Below are positions 10,320 to 18,876 of a DNA stretch of 55,471 nucleotides, in pieces. The DNA comes from Hymenobacter lapidiphilus (GTDB lineage: Bacteria > Bacteroidota > Bacteroidia > Cytophagales > Hymenobacteraceae). The notes beneath the pieces were generated by a model. The model did not search any database, was not told where the DNA came from, and saw only the letters and a list, made by a program, of their open reading frames with translations. Both the position numbers and the translations under genes were made by a program. Location of the stretch: NCBI RefSeq assembly GCF_013377885.1, contig NZ_JABKAU010000032.1:1-55471 (forward strand), in the 5' to 3' direction. The number at the start of each line of letters is the position of its first letter. The stretch's first letter is position 1.

Positions 10320-10904
10320 ATGGAATTTGTAGAAACTGAGTTACCGGGCGTCCTCATTCTGGAAGTGGAGCGCCACTGCGACGAGCGGGGTTTTTTTGCC
10401 CGCTACTGGTGCGTCGACGAGCAAGCCCACCACGGCCTCGCCTTTGTGCCGGTGCAGGGCAGCGTGTCGTTCAACCCGACCAAGGGTACCCTGCGCGGAC
10501 TGCACTACCAGGCCGCTCCGTACGAGGAAACCAAGCTGGTGCGGTGCACCCGCGGGGCTATTTTCGATGTGCTGGTAGACCTGCGGCCGGACTCGCCCAC
10601 GTATGGGCAGTGGCTGGGCCTGGAGCTCACGGCCGACAACCTGCGCCAGCTGCTGGTACCCGGCGGCATTGCCCACGGCTTTCTCACGCTGCAGCCCGAC
10701 ACGGAGGTGAGCTACCTGATGGACGCCCGCTACGTGCCCGACGCGGCGCGGGGCCTGCGCTGGAACGACCCGGCCATCGGCATCCACTGGCCCGCCCCGC
10801 CAGTCCTGCTCTCCGACAAAGACCGCACCTACCCGGACTGGACCCTACCCACCGCCGCCACCGCCCCGATGGCAACCAACTCAGCCCTTATTCAGGCCCT
10901 TTAA
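10320..10904 (+). CDS. RmlC/RfbC-like 4-keto-sugar 3,5-epimerase
   Basis: Cupin-fold isomerase of 194 residues that inverts C3 and/or C5 of a nucleotide-linked 4-keto-6-deoxy sugar. The catalytic base is visible as His62 in LRGLHYQ, and the downstream AHGF, SYLMDARY and LRWNDPAIGIHWP segments are standard. Because no rmlA, rmlB or rmlD is present here and the neighbours are a cytidylyltransferase and a C-methyltransferase, the natural substrate is more likely CDP-linked (or 3-C-methylated) than dTDP-4-keto-rhamnose; that is inference from context. The next gene starts 10 bp later. Confidence 0.85.
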   Translation: MEFVETELPGVLILEVERHCDERGFFARYWCVDEQAHHGLAFVPVQGSVSFNPTKGTLRGLHYQAAPYEETKLVRCTRGAIFDVLVDLRPDSPTYGQWLGLELTADNLRQLLVPGGIAHGFLTLQPDTEVSYLMDARYVPDAARGLRWNDPAIGIHWPAPPVLLSDKDRTYPDWTLPTAATAPMATNSALIQAL

Positions 10905-10914
10905 CACTTCTGCC

Positions 10915-12231
10915 ATGACCTCCACCCTGCTCCATCCGGCTGATTCTGTTGAACTGGAGGCCCACCCGGCGCCGGCTGCCAGTCTGGCCCCGGCGGACCA
11001 TTGCCGGTTCTGCGCGGCCCCGCTCCGGGTTACGTTCGTCGATTTGGGCACCTCGCCGCTGTGCCAGGACCATGTGCGGCCCGCCGATTTCAACCGCGCA
11101 GAATCATTTTACCCTTTGCACGCCTACGTTTGCGGGCAGTGCTACCTGGTGCAGGTGGGCACCTTCGTGGAACCGGCCAATGTATTCCGGTCCGACTACG
11201 CCTACTTTTCGTCGTACTCGCCCTCCTGGCTGCGACACGCCCAGCAGTACTGCGACCTGATAACCGAGCGGCTGGCCCTGGACGCCGCCAGCCTAGTAGT
11301 GGAAGTGGCCAGCAACGACGGCTACCTGCTGCAATACCTGGTGGCCAAAGACATTCCGGTGCTGGGCGTGGAGCCGGCCGGCAATGTGGCCGACGCGGCT
11401 TTGCTAAAAGGCGTGCCCTCGTTGCGCAAGTTTTTTGGCAGCGCCACGGCCCTGGAAATAGGCCAAAGCCACGGCCTGGCCGACCTGGTGGTGGCCAACA
11501 ACGTGCTGGCCCACGTGCCCGACCTGAACGATTTCGTGCAGGGCCTGCGGCTGGTCCTCAAGCCGGAGGGCGTTATCACCCTCGAGTTTCCGCACCTGCT
11601 CAAGCTCATCGAGGGCAACCAGTTCGATACCATTTACCACGAGCACTTCAGCTACTTCTCCTTCTGGACGGTGGAGCAGATTTTTGCCCACCACGACCTC
11701 ATCCTTTTCGACGTGCAGGAGTTGCCCACCCACGGGGGTTCACTGCGGATTTATGCCCGGCACCGCGCGGCGCAATCGGCCCGACTGGCCGTAACAACGG
11801 CCGTGCCGGAGCTGCGCAACCGCGAGCTGACGGCCGGCGTGTGCGAGCTGGATTTCTACGCTGCATTTGCCGGGCAGGTGCGCGAAACCAAGCGCAAGCT
11901 GCTCGAATTCCTGATTGCGGCTAAGCGCGCCGGCAAAACCGTGGCTGGCTATGGGGCTCCCGGCAAGGGCAACACCCTGCTCAACTACTGCGGCATCCGC
12001 ACCGATTTCATCGACTACACCGTCGACCTGAACCCCCACAAGCAGGGCAATTTCCTGCCCGGCACCCGCATTCCGATTCTCGAACCGCAGCACATTGCGG
12101 AAACCCGGCCCGATTTCCTGCTGATTCTGCCCTGGAACCTGCGCGCGGAAATCATGGAGCAGATGGCCTACATCCGCGACTGGGGCGGGCAGTTTGTGGT
12201 GCCCATCCCGGAGGTGCAGGTTTACGAGTGA
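10915..12231 (+). CDS. NDP-sugar C-methyltransferase (TylC3/TcaB9 type)
   Basis: SAM-dependent enzyme of 438 residues of the family that adds a methyl branch to carbon 3 of a nucleotide-linked 4-keto sugar. Three parts are visible: an N-terminal zinc knot (C30xxC33 and C73xxC76), a Rossmann methyltransferase core with the SAM loop VEVASNDGYLLQ near residue 127, and a C-terminal domain of the Methyltransf_14 type with GYGAPGKGNTLLNYC. The active-site run YHEHFSYFS near residue 240 is the family hallmark. Together with the upstream cytidylyltransferase, SDR enzyme and 3,5-epimerase it predicts a branched-chain deoxy sugar. A 144-bp palindromic repeat follows the gene. Confidence 0.85.
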   Translation: MTSTLLHPADSVELEAHPAPAASLAPADHCRFCAAPLRVTFVDLGTSPLCQDHVRPADFNRAESFYPLHAYVCGQCYLVQVGTFVEPANVFRSDYAYFSSYSPSWLRHAQQYCDLITERLALDAASLVVEVASNDGYLLQYLVAKDIPVLGVEPAGNVADAALLKGVPSLRKFFGSATALEIGQSHGLADLVVANNVLAHVPDLNDFVQGLRLVLKPEGVITLEFPHLLKLIEGNQFDTIYHEHFSYFSFWTVEQIFAHHDLILFDVQELPTHGGSLRIYARHRAAQSARLAVTTAVPELRNRELTAGVCELDFYAAFAGQVRETKRKLLEFLIAAKRAGKTVAGYGAPGKGNTLLNYCGIRTDFIDYTVDLNPHKQGNFLPGTRIPILEPQHIAETRPDFLLILPWNLRAEIMEQMAYIRDWGGQFVVPIPEVQVYE

Positions 12232-12297
12232 GTCGGGTTGTTTTAACGAGCCTTTCATACCGCAGCAGCGGGGCATTAGCTACTCTTTATAAGGAAC

Positions 12298-12441
12298 CTG
12301 TTTAGGAAGTGTCTGCTATTTAAATGAACGTCATGCTGAGCTTGTCGAAGCATCTCTACTGCCTCGTTGAACGCCCCAATACAAAGCAGTAGAGATGCTT
12401 CGACAAGCTCAGCATGACGTTCTAGTTGACTTCCTAAACAG
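12298..12441. repeat. Palindromic repeat element, copy 1 (intact)
   Basis: A two-level palindrome. Outer arms of 13 bp (12298-12310 and 12429-12441, CTGTTTAGGAAGT and its complement) enclose inner arms of 37 bp (12326-12362 and 12386-12422) that match perfectly around a 23-nt loop. The inner arm begins GAACGTCATGCTGAGC. Related copies lie at 13986-14090 (decayed) and 47082-47233. It has no coding capacity and divides the nucleotide-sugar operon, probably as a non-autonomous mobile repeat. Confidence 0.85.
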
Positions 12442-12517
12442 CTTCAAGACAAGGCTTTGGGCCGGTTTCTCTAAGTGCATCGGCCTTATTCCTCATCACT
12501 TCTAATCCAGCAATCCG

Positions 12518-13330
12518 ATGAAAGTGGTCCTATTCTGTGGCGGGCAGGGAATGCGCCTGCGCGAGTACTCCGAAGCCATTCCGAAGCCGATGGTGCCGCT
12601 GGGCTACCGCCCCATCCTGTGGCACATTATGCGCTACTACGCGCACTACGGCCATGAAGACTTTATCCTGTGCCTGGGCTACAAGGCCGACACGGTGAAG
12701 CAGTACTTCATGAACTACAACGAGTGCCTGTCCAACGACTTCGTGTTTTCGCAGGGGGGCCTGCAGGTGAAGCTGCTCAATTCTGATATCTATAAGTGGA
12801 ACATTACGTTCGTCGATACCGGGCTGCACAGCAACATCGGGGAGCGGCTGGCGGCCGTACAGCCATTTCTGGCGGGCGAGTCGATGTTTCTGGCCAACTA
12901 TGCCGACGGCCTCTCCGACCTCGACCTGCCGGCCATGCTCACCGATTTTGAGGCCTCGTCGGCGGTGGGCAGCTTCGTAGCCTACCAGCCTCCCCACAGC
13001 TTTCACGTGGTGGCGCTGGCCGACGACAACCAGGTGGAATACATCAGCCCCATTGCCCATTCGGGCCTGTGGATCAATGCGGGCTACTTCGCATTTCGGG
13101 CCGAGATATTCGACCATCTCCGGCCGGGCGAGGAACTGGTGGAAGCGCCGTTTCAGCGGCTCATTGAAGCCAACCGACTGCGGGCGTACCGGCACACGGG
13201 TTTCTGGGCGGCCATGGACACGTTCAAGGACAAGCAGCAGCTCGACGAACTCTATAACAATGGTGATGCTCCCTGGGAAGTTTGGCGCAAGCCGCAGGCC
13301 CGGGTAAGAGGGGAGCCCGCGCCATGCTAG
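12518..13330 (+). CDS. Second RfbF-like sugar-phosphate nucleotidyltransferase
   Basis: 270-residue nucleotidyltransferase, a distant paralogue of the rfbF product 3.4 kb upstream. It keeps the nucleotide-binding loop (CGGQGMRLREYSEAIPKPM), the PILWHIM helix, the metal-binding YADGLSDLD and the GFWAAMDTFKD segment, so it should join a nucleotide to a sugar-phosphate. Sequence differences across the substrate pocket suggest another sugar than glucose-1-P or another nucleotide; this cannot be settled by reading. Its last codons overlap the PIG-L gene by 7 bp, which ties it to the following deacetylase, peptidase-like, aminotransferase and methyltransferase genes. Confidence 0.8.
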   Translation: MKVVLFCGGQGMRLREYSEAIPKPMVPLGYRPILWHIMRYYAHYGHEDFILCLGYKADTVKQYFMNYNECLSNDFVFSQGGLQVKLLNSDIYKWNITFVDTGLHSNIGERLAAVQPFLAGESMFLANYADGLSDLDLPAMLTDFEASSAVGSFVAYQPPHSFHVVALADDNQVEYISPIAHSGLWINAGYFAFRAEIFDHLRPGEELVEAPFQRLIEANRLRAYRHTGFWAAMDTFKDKQQLDELYNNGDAPWEVWRKPQARVRGEPAPC

Positions 13331-13965
13331 CCCTGGTACCGGCGGCCGGCCTGCGCCTGCTCTGCCTGGGCGCCCACGCCGACGACATCGAAATTGGAGC
13401 GGGGGGCACGCTGCTGCGCTGGCTGCGGGCGGGCCGGGTGGCGGCGCTGCACTGGGTGGTGTGGGCCGCCACCGACGAGCGGGCCCGGGAGGCGCAGGCC
13501 AGTGCGGCCCTGTTTCTGGCCACCGCGCCCGACACCGAGGCCACCGTAACGGTGCACCGCTTCACCGACGGCTCGCTGGCCGCTGACCGCGCCCCCATCA
13601 AGCAACACTTCGAGCAGCTCAAGGACTTCAACCCCAACCTGATTCTCACGCACTACCAGCACGATTTGCACCAGGACCACCGCCTGGTGTCGGAGCTGAC
13701 CTGGAACACGTTTCGCAGCCACCTGATTCTGGAATACGAAATCCCGAAGTACGACGGAGATCTGGGCAACCCGGCCGCCTTCGTGGAGCTGACTGCCGAG
13801 GTGCTGGCCGAAAAGCTACGCCTGCTCCGGCTCGCCTTCCCAACTCAAACCAGTAAGCACTGGTACGACGACGAAACCTTCCGGGCTCTACCCCGCCTCC
13901 GCGGCATCCAGAGCGCCACCCGCTACGCCGAAGCCTTTTACTTGCGCAAGCTGCTGCTGGGCTGA
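13324..13965 (+). CDS. PIG-L family deacetylase
   Basis: Zinc-dependent N-deacetylase of the PIG-L/LmbE fold, 213 residues. The family metal motif AHADD (H18, D20, D21) follows the first strand, and the second zinc segment HYQHDLHQDHR lies near residues 110-120. Relatives remove the acetyl group from N-acetyl sugars (GlcNAc-PI, GlcNAc-inositol, mycothiol and bacillithiol precursors). Here it overlaps the nucleotidyltransferase gene, so a nucleotide-linked or lipid-linked N-acyl sugar is the probable substrate (inference). ATG 13324 is chosen because it gives the normal N-terminus directly before the first strand. Confidence 0.85.
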   Translation: MLALVPAAGLRLLCLGAHADDIEIGAGGTLLRWLRAGRVAALHWVVWAATDERAREAQASAALFLATAPDTEATVTVHRFTDGSLAADRAPIKQHFEQLKDFNPNLILTHYQHDLHQDHRLVSELTWNTFRSHLILEYEIPKYDGDLGNPAAFVELTAEVLAEKLRLLRLAFPTQTSKHWYDDETFRALPRLRGIQSATRYAEAFYLRKLLLG

Positions 13966-13985
13966 AGTGAAATGGTGAATAAAGT

Positions 13986-14090
13986 GAACGGTCATGCTGA
14001 GCGCATTCTACCGCTGACTAATTAATGGTACTGCAACGAAGCGGTAGAGATGCTTCGGCTGCGCGGACCCCAGATGAAGCATGACCGTTC
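13986..14090. repeat. Palindromic repeat element, copy 2 (decayed)
   Basis: The left arm starts GAACGGTCATGCTGAGCGCA (13986 on) and the right arm ends GCATGACCGTTC (14090), with the shared AGCGGTAGAGATGCTTCGGC segment near 14040-14059. The left arm has lost about 20 bp and the outer CTGTTTAGG arms are absent. It is recognisably the same family as 12298-12441 and 47082-47233. Confidence 0.65.
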
Positions 14091-14113
14091 TTTTTCCATC
14101 CAACAAACCAACC

Positions 14114-15439
14114 ATGCTTACCACTTCCGCCCTTTCTGCTGATGCTGCCACTGCCCTGACCGGCGAGGAACTGCACGCGCTGATGGCGCGGCTCTACCCA
14201 ATCTGCCGCAGCATTACCGGCGACGGGGTGCGCCAGACGCTGGATGTGGTGCGCGAATACCTGCCCGGGCTGGTGGTGCACGAGGTGCCCAGCGGCACGC
14301 CGGCCCTCGACTGGACGGTGCCCTTCGAGTGGAACATTCGGGATGCCTGGGTGAAGAACGCGGCCGGAGTGCGGGTTATCGATTTTCGGGCGCACAACCT
14401 GCACGTGCTGCAGTACAGCCAGCCCAAGCACGGCTGGGTAGCGCGCCAGGAGCTGGAGGAACACCTATTTTCGCTGCCCGAACAGCCCGACCTGATTCCG
14501 TACCGCACCAGCTACTACCAGCCCAACTGGGGCTTCTGCCTCAGCCACCACCAGCGCGCCCAACTCCAGGACGAGTACTACGAAGTAGGCATCGACAGCA
14601 CGCTCGACCCGGCCGGCTCGCTGACTTACGGGGAGCTACTGCTGCCGGGCAGTAGCGAGGAGGAAGTGCTGCTGTCGTGCCACTGCTGCCATCCGTCGTT
14701 GGCCAACGATAACCTCTCGGGCATGGTAGTGGCGGTGGGGCTGGCGCGGTGGCTGGCGCAGGTGCCACGCCGCTACACCTACCGGTTCGTGTTCGCGCCG
14801 GGCACCATCGGCTCCATTGTGTGGCTGAGTCGCAACCCGGCGGCCGTGGCCCGCATCCGGCATGGGCTGGTGCTGAGCCTGCTGGGCGGCGAGGGGGGAT
14901 TCACCTATAAGAAGTCGCGCCGCGCCACGGCCGAAATCGACCGAACTGTGGCCCTGATGCTGCGCGATATGGCGGTGCCCCACCAGGTGGTCGACTTTAT
15001 TCCGTACGGCTACGACGAGCGGCAATACTGCTCGCCGGGCTTCAACCTGCCCGTGGGCTGCCTTTCGCGCACGCCCTACGCCCAATTTCCCGAGTACCAT
15101 ACCTCGGCTGACAACCTGGCTTTTGTGCAGCCCGATGTGCTGGCCGAGTCGCTGCTGCTAACCCAGGAAGTGCTGGCCGCGCTCGATGCCAACTGCCGCT
15201 ACCAGAACCGGCACCCATACGGGGAGCCGGAGTTGGGCCGGCGGGGCCTGTACAGCCCCGTTGGGGGAGCTTCCGCGCACCCCGACGAGCAACTCGCGCT
15301 GCTCTGGGTACTCAATCTTTCGGACGGGCAGCACAGCCTGCTCGACATTGCCGAGCGCGCCCGCCTGCCGTTTGCTCAGGTGCAGCGGGCCGCCGACCGG
15401 CTACTCGCCCACGATTTACTCATCCTTCTTCCCGACTGA
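14114..15439 (+). CDS. DUF4910/DUF2172 aminopeptidase-like protein
   Basis: 441-residue protein of a family with an M28-type zinc peptidase fold, an inserted domain and a C-terminal winged helix; function unproven, but the genes often lie in surface-polysaccharide clusters. Putative metal ligands are visible in CHCCHPSLANDNLSG (about residues 187-201), GGEGG and FPEYHTSADN. The C-terminal part (LLDIAERARLPFAQVQRAAD) looks like a winged helix. It may hydrolyse an amide bond in a polysaccharide precursor rather than a peptide, but this is conjecture. ATG 14114 is preferred to 14081, which lies in the edge of the decayed repeat. The aminotransferase gene starts 1 bp after its stop. Confidence 0.75.
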   Translation: MLTTSALSADAATALTGEELHALMARLYPICRSITGDGVRQTLDVVREYLPGLVVHEVPSGTPALDWTVPFEWNIRDAWVKNAAGVRVIDFRAHNLHVLQYSQPKHGWVARQELEEHLFSLPEQPDLIPYRTSYYQPNWGFCLSHHQRAQLQDEYYEVGIDSTLDPAGSLTYGELLLPGSSEEEVLLSCHCCHPSLANDNLSGMVVAVGLARWLAQVPRRYTYRFVFAPGTIGSIVWLSRNPAAVARIRHGLVLSLLGGEGGFTYKKSRRATAEIDRTVALMLRDMAVPHQVVDFIPYGYDERQYCSPGFNLPVGCLSRTPYAQFPEYHTSADNLAFVQPDVLAESLLLTQEVLAALDANCRYQNRHPYGEPELGRRGLYSPVGGASAHPDEQLALLWVLNLSDGQHSLLDIAERARLPFAQVQRAADRLLAHDLLILLPD

Positions 15440-15440
15440 C

Positions 15441-16826
15441 ATGCTAGACTTGGAAACCGAGGGCCCCGCACTGGCCCCACCCCTAGCCTGGCGCACGGCC
15501 GCCCCGCTCACGCCCGCCAGCTTTGCCGGTTCGCGGGCGCTACAGGGCCGCATGCACGCCGCCATTCCGGGCGGTAGCCACACCTATGCCAAGGGCGACG
15601 ACCAGTTTCCCGCCGACATGGCACCCTACCTAGTGCGCGGCTGCGGCTGTTTAGTGTGGGACGTGGATGGCAACATCTTCATTGAATACGGCATGGGGCT
15701 GCGCTCCGTAACGCTGGGCCACGCCTACCCGCCGATCCTGAAAGCGGCCCGGCGCGCCATGAGTTCAGGCACCAACCTGGGCCGGCCCACCGTGCTGGAG
15801 CTGGAAACGGCCGAAGAATTTCTGGCCTTTACGCAGGCGGGCGACATGGTGAAATTCGCCAAAAACGGCTCGGACGTAACCACGGCGGCCCTCAAGCTGG
15901 CCCGCGCCTACACCGGCCGCGACCTGGTGGCTATTTGCGCCGACCACCCGTTTTTCTCCTCCGACGACTGGTTTATGGGTACCACCGGCATTCCGGCCGG
16001 CGTACCGGCGGCTGTGCAGGCACTCACGCTACACTTTCGCTACAACGATCTGGCGAGCGTCGAGGAGCTGTTTACCCGGCACCCGCGGCAGCTGGCGGCC
16101 CTGGTGCTGGAGGTGGAGCGTGACGTACCGCCGGCCCCCGGCTTTCTGGCCGGGCTGCGCAAACTCTGCGACGCGGCCGGCACAGTGCTCATCTTCGACG
16201 AAATTATTACCGGGTTTCGCTGGCACCACGGCGGCGCGCAGGCACTGTACGGCGTGCGGCCCGACCTAAGCACCTTCGCCAAGGCACTGGGCAATGGGTT
16301 TGCCATTGCGGCCCTCACCGGCCGCCGCGAGCTGATGGAGCTCGGCGGCCTGCACCACTACCACCACGACCGGGTTTTCCTGCTTTCAACTACCTACGGG
16401 GCCGAATCGCACGCGCTGGCCGTGGCCCGGGAGGTGATGCGGACCTACACCAACAAACCAGTGGTGGCCCACCTGCACCACCAGGGCGAGCGGCTGCGCG
16501 ACGGGCTGCAGGCCGCTGCCCGCGACCAGGGTGTAGCCGAACACTTCCGGGTACTGGGGGCGCCGTGCTGCCTGTCGTATGGCACGTACGATGCGGCGGG
16601 GCTGCCCTCGCAGGCATTTCGCACGCTGTTTCTGCAGGAAACCCTGCGCCGGGGACTGCTGGCACCCTCCTTCGTGATAAGCTACGCCCACACCACGGCC
16701 ATGGTAGACGACACCGTGCGCCGGGTGCAAGAGGCGCTGGGCGTGTACCGCCAGGCGCTGGACGAAGGCATTGGCCGCTACCTGCAGAGCCGGCCCGTGA
16801 AACCCGTGTACCGCGCCCGCAACTAA
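15441..16826 (+). CDS. Class III aminotransferase (GSA aminomutase-like)
   Basis: PLP enzyme of 461 residues, similar to glutamate-1-semialdehyde 2,1-aminomutase. The PLP lysine is K281 in FAKALGNG, preceded by IFDEIITGFR (the cofactor aspartate), and the N-terminal IPGGSHTYAKGDDQFP is characteristic of the GSA-like branch. Residues 1-30 are an extra N-terminal stretch. A haem-pathway role is unlikely, since it is tightly linked to polysaccharide genes and HemL normally lies elsewhere; it probably aminates a keto group of a sugar or of an acyl substituent (inference). It forms one unit with the DUF4910 gene before it and the methyltransferase after it. Confidence 0.8.
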   Translation: MLDLETEGPALAPPLAWRTAAPLTPASFAGSRALQGRMHAAIPGGSHTYAKGDDQFPADMAPYLVRGCGCLVWDVDGNIFIEYGMGLRSVTLGHAYPPILKAARRAMSSGTNLGRPTVLELETAEEFLAFTQAGDMVKFAKNGSDVTTAALKLARAYTGRDLVAICADHPFFSSDDWFMGTTGIPAGVPAAVQALTLHFRYNDLASVEELFTRHPRQLAALVLEVERDVPPAPGFLAGLRKLCDAAGTVLIFDEIITGFRWHHGGAQALYGVRPDLSTFAKALGNGFAIAALTGRRELMELGGLHHYHHDRVFLLSTTYGAESHALAVAREVMRTYTNKPVVAHLHHQGERLRDGLQAAARDQGVAEHFRVLGAPCCLSYGTYDAAGLPSQAFRTLFLQETLRRGLLAPSFVISYAHTTAMVDDTVRRVQEALGVYRQALDEGIGRYLQSRPVKPVYRARN

Positions 16827-16903
16827 GCCGTCAGGCCGGCACGGCGGTACTCCTGATTCCGGCTAGGAACTCCCTCACAACCACTTTTTAGCCTTTCTTC
16901 ATC

Positions 16904-17701
16904 ATGCATCGGTACCTGGAACAAGCCTTGCGCGTCAGCCGACGGTTGCTGGACAACTATGCCGACATTCATGAGCCGGAGGAGAAGATAATGGCCGATT
17001 CGCAGGCGTTCTGGAACGGGCTGTCGAACCACGGGCACGACGGCGGTCCGGCCCACTGGCGGGGGCAGAGCATCTTTACCGACGACGAGCGGTGGATGAG
17101 TCTGGGGCGCAACAGCCTGCGTATTTTCTCGCAGCTGGCCGGCGACGACTGGCTCCAGTGCAAACCGCGCCGCATTGTGGACTGGGGCTGCGGCGGCGGT
17201 AGCTGCGCGGTGCATTTCGCACCCGGCGCCGCCCGCTACTACGGCGTCGACATCACGCCGGCGAGCCTGCAGGAATGCGAGCGGCAGACCCAGGCCCTGG
17301 GCCTGCACAACTTCGTGCCGGTGCTATTTGCGGTGTCCGACCCCGAGCAGGTGGCCGCGCTCATTCCGGAAACCTGCGATTTAGTGCTCTCAACCTACGT
17401 GTTCGAGCTACTGCCTTCCAAGGATTATGGGCGGCGCATTCTGCGCGTTATCGAGAACCTGCTCGAGGCCGATGGCCTGGCTTTCATTCAAATCAAATAC
17501 GGCACCAATAAGCTCAACAGCCGGGCTTACCGCTGGGGCTACGCCAAGAACATGGGCAACATGACCACCTACCTGATCGACGAGTTCTGGGAGCTGGCCA
17601 AGGAGTGCGGCCTGCAGCCGCACCTGGTGTATCTGGAGCCCGTGGAGCCGCTCATCAACGACCACAACTTCGCCTACTTTCTGCTGCGCAAACACGCTTA
17701 A
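16904..17701 (+). CDS. SAM-dependent methyltransferase
   Basis: 265-residue class I methyltransferase. The SAM-binding loop VDWGCGGGSCAVHF is near residue 90, followed by the acidic strand end GVDITP and the motif LVLSTYVFELLP. The first 60 residues are helical and have no clear family. It could methylate an oxygen or nitrogen of the sugar made by the preceding genes; the exact acceptor cannot be read from the sequence. It is the last plus-strand gene of this block; the next gene is convergent. The 138-bp gap holds only a weak 8-bp inverted repeat (17736-17743 and 17770-17777). Confidence 0.75.
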   Translation: MHRYLEQALRVSRRLLDNYADIHEPEEKIMADSQAFWNGLSNHGHDGGPAHWRGQSIFTDDERWMSLGRNSLRIFSQLAGDDWLQCKPRRIVDWGCGGGSCAVHFAPGAARYYGVDITPASLQECERQTQALGLHNFVPVLFAVSDPEQVAALIPETCDLVLSTYVFELLPSKDYGRRILRVIENLLEADGLAFIQIKYGTNKLNSRAYRWGYAKNMGNMTTYLIDEFWELAKECGLQPHLVYLEPVEPLINDHNFAYFLLRKHA

Positions 17702-17840
17702 AACGGGCGAGATTACCACAAACAACCGGGCGACACCACTATGCGCGAGAGACCAACGGGGCGCTTGTACATAGTGGAGTGGGCTGGAAAGACGATGAAG
17801 CAGGTGACGATGTGAACTGACGCTTGGCCTGTTACTATCC

Positions 17841-18857
17841 TCAGCCGGCCAGCAGCTCCGTTTCGGACGGTATTTGCCCGCTGGCCGCCGTGGGGAACCG
17901 GGCCGCCGCAGGCAACCCCTGGCCTGCCCGCTGCTGAATGTGCAACCGGCTGGCCCAGATGCTGGCCCGGTGCTGCCACACGTAGCGGTAGGCGCGCAGG
18001 GAGGGCCGCTCCAGCAGCAGGCAGTAGAGCAGCACCCCCAGCTGCCGGGGCAGCGCGCGCAACCACAAGCCTGCCAACTGATTCGTCGGGGGGTTTTTGA
18101 GCAGCAGCAGCCACTGGTTCTTCACCGCATCGGCTTTAATAGCCGCGCCTAGTTGCAGCCGGCTGCGCAGATCGGCGGGCAGAAATACGCGGGGGTGCAG
18201 GGCGCGGCACCGGGGCTCGAACACCGTCCGCCAGCCGTAGAGCTGCCCGCGCCAGGCAATGTCCCAGTCCTCCTTATGCGCAAAGAACCGCTCGTCGAAA
18301 AAGCTGCCTTCCACGCGCAAGTCGTTGATGAATGCGCGGCGGTACAGCGGCAGGGCCCCATCGGCCCCATCCACGTCTTCGGTAATGAGTTGCAGCTCGG
18401 GCAGCAGCCGGCCGTGGTGGCGCAGGGTGAAACGGCCGCCCGACTGCCGCACCAGCCCGGCGCTATCGATGCGCGGGTGGGCCGCGCGGCTTTGCAGCAG
18501 CAGCCCGCACACGGTGCCAATGGCCGCATCAGCGGCCAGTGCCTCTGCCGCACGGCTCAGGTAATCGGGAGCCATTTCCACGTCGGGGTTCACCAGCAGC
18601 ACGGCCTCGCTTGTGCTGTGGTCGAGCGCGTAGTTGTGGCCGCCGCAAAAGCCGGTGTTGCGCGCTAGGCGGTGCAGCTGCACCCGGCCATCGGTGGCGG
18701 CTACGGCTGCTACGCGGGCGCAGGTATCGTCGGCCGAGTTGTTATCGACCACCCAGATGGTAAAGTCGGGGTAAGTTTGGGCCAGGCAGGCCGCCAGGCA
18801 GGCCTCAATCACGGCCGCACTGTTCCAGGTGACGATGGAGAGCAGGATGGGACCCAT
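17841..18857 (-). CDS. Glycosyltransferase family 2
   Basis: 338-residue GT-A-fold transferase at the cytoplasmic membrane face. The N-terminal LLSIVTWNSAAVIEACL strand, VVDNNSADDT (nucleotide binding) and LLVNPDVE (the DxD-like metal site) place it in GT2, in the rhamnosyltransferase-like branch, with FFAHKEDWDIAWR as the acceptor-side motif. I start at ATG 18857: the frame is open much further upstream, but there it is only the opposite reading of the GT61 gene. It is the last of five minus-strand genes (gmd, fcl, two GT61, GT2), 19 bp after the GT61 stop. Confidence 0.85.
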   Translation of the reverse strand: MGPILLSIVTWNSAAVIEACLAACLAQTYPDFTIWVVDNNSADDTCARVAAVAATDGRVQLHRLARNTGFCGGHNYALDHSTSEAVLLVNPDVEMAPDYLSRAAEALAADAAIGTVCGLLLQSRAAHPRIDSAGLVRQSGGRFTLRHHGRLLPELQLITEDVDGADGALPLYRRAFINDLRVEGSFFDERFFAHKEDWDIAWRGQLYGWRTVFEPRCRALHPRVFLPADLRSRLQLGAAIKADAVKNQWLLLLKNPPTNQLAGLWLRALPRQLGVLLYCLLLERPSLRAYRYVWQHRASIWASRLHIQQRAGQGLPAAARFPTAASGQIPSETELLAG

Positions 18858-18876
18858 GAGCAGTAGCAATAACGGG

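Noticed and set aside
15441..16826. HemL (glutamate-1-semialdehyde aminomutase of haem synthesis)
   Set aside because: The motifs fit the wider family, but the 30-residue extension and the tight coupling to polysaccharide genes argue for a sugar-related class III aminotransferase.
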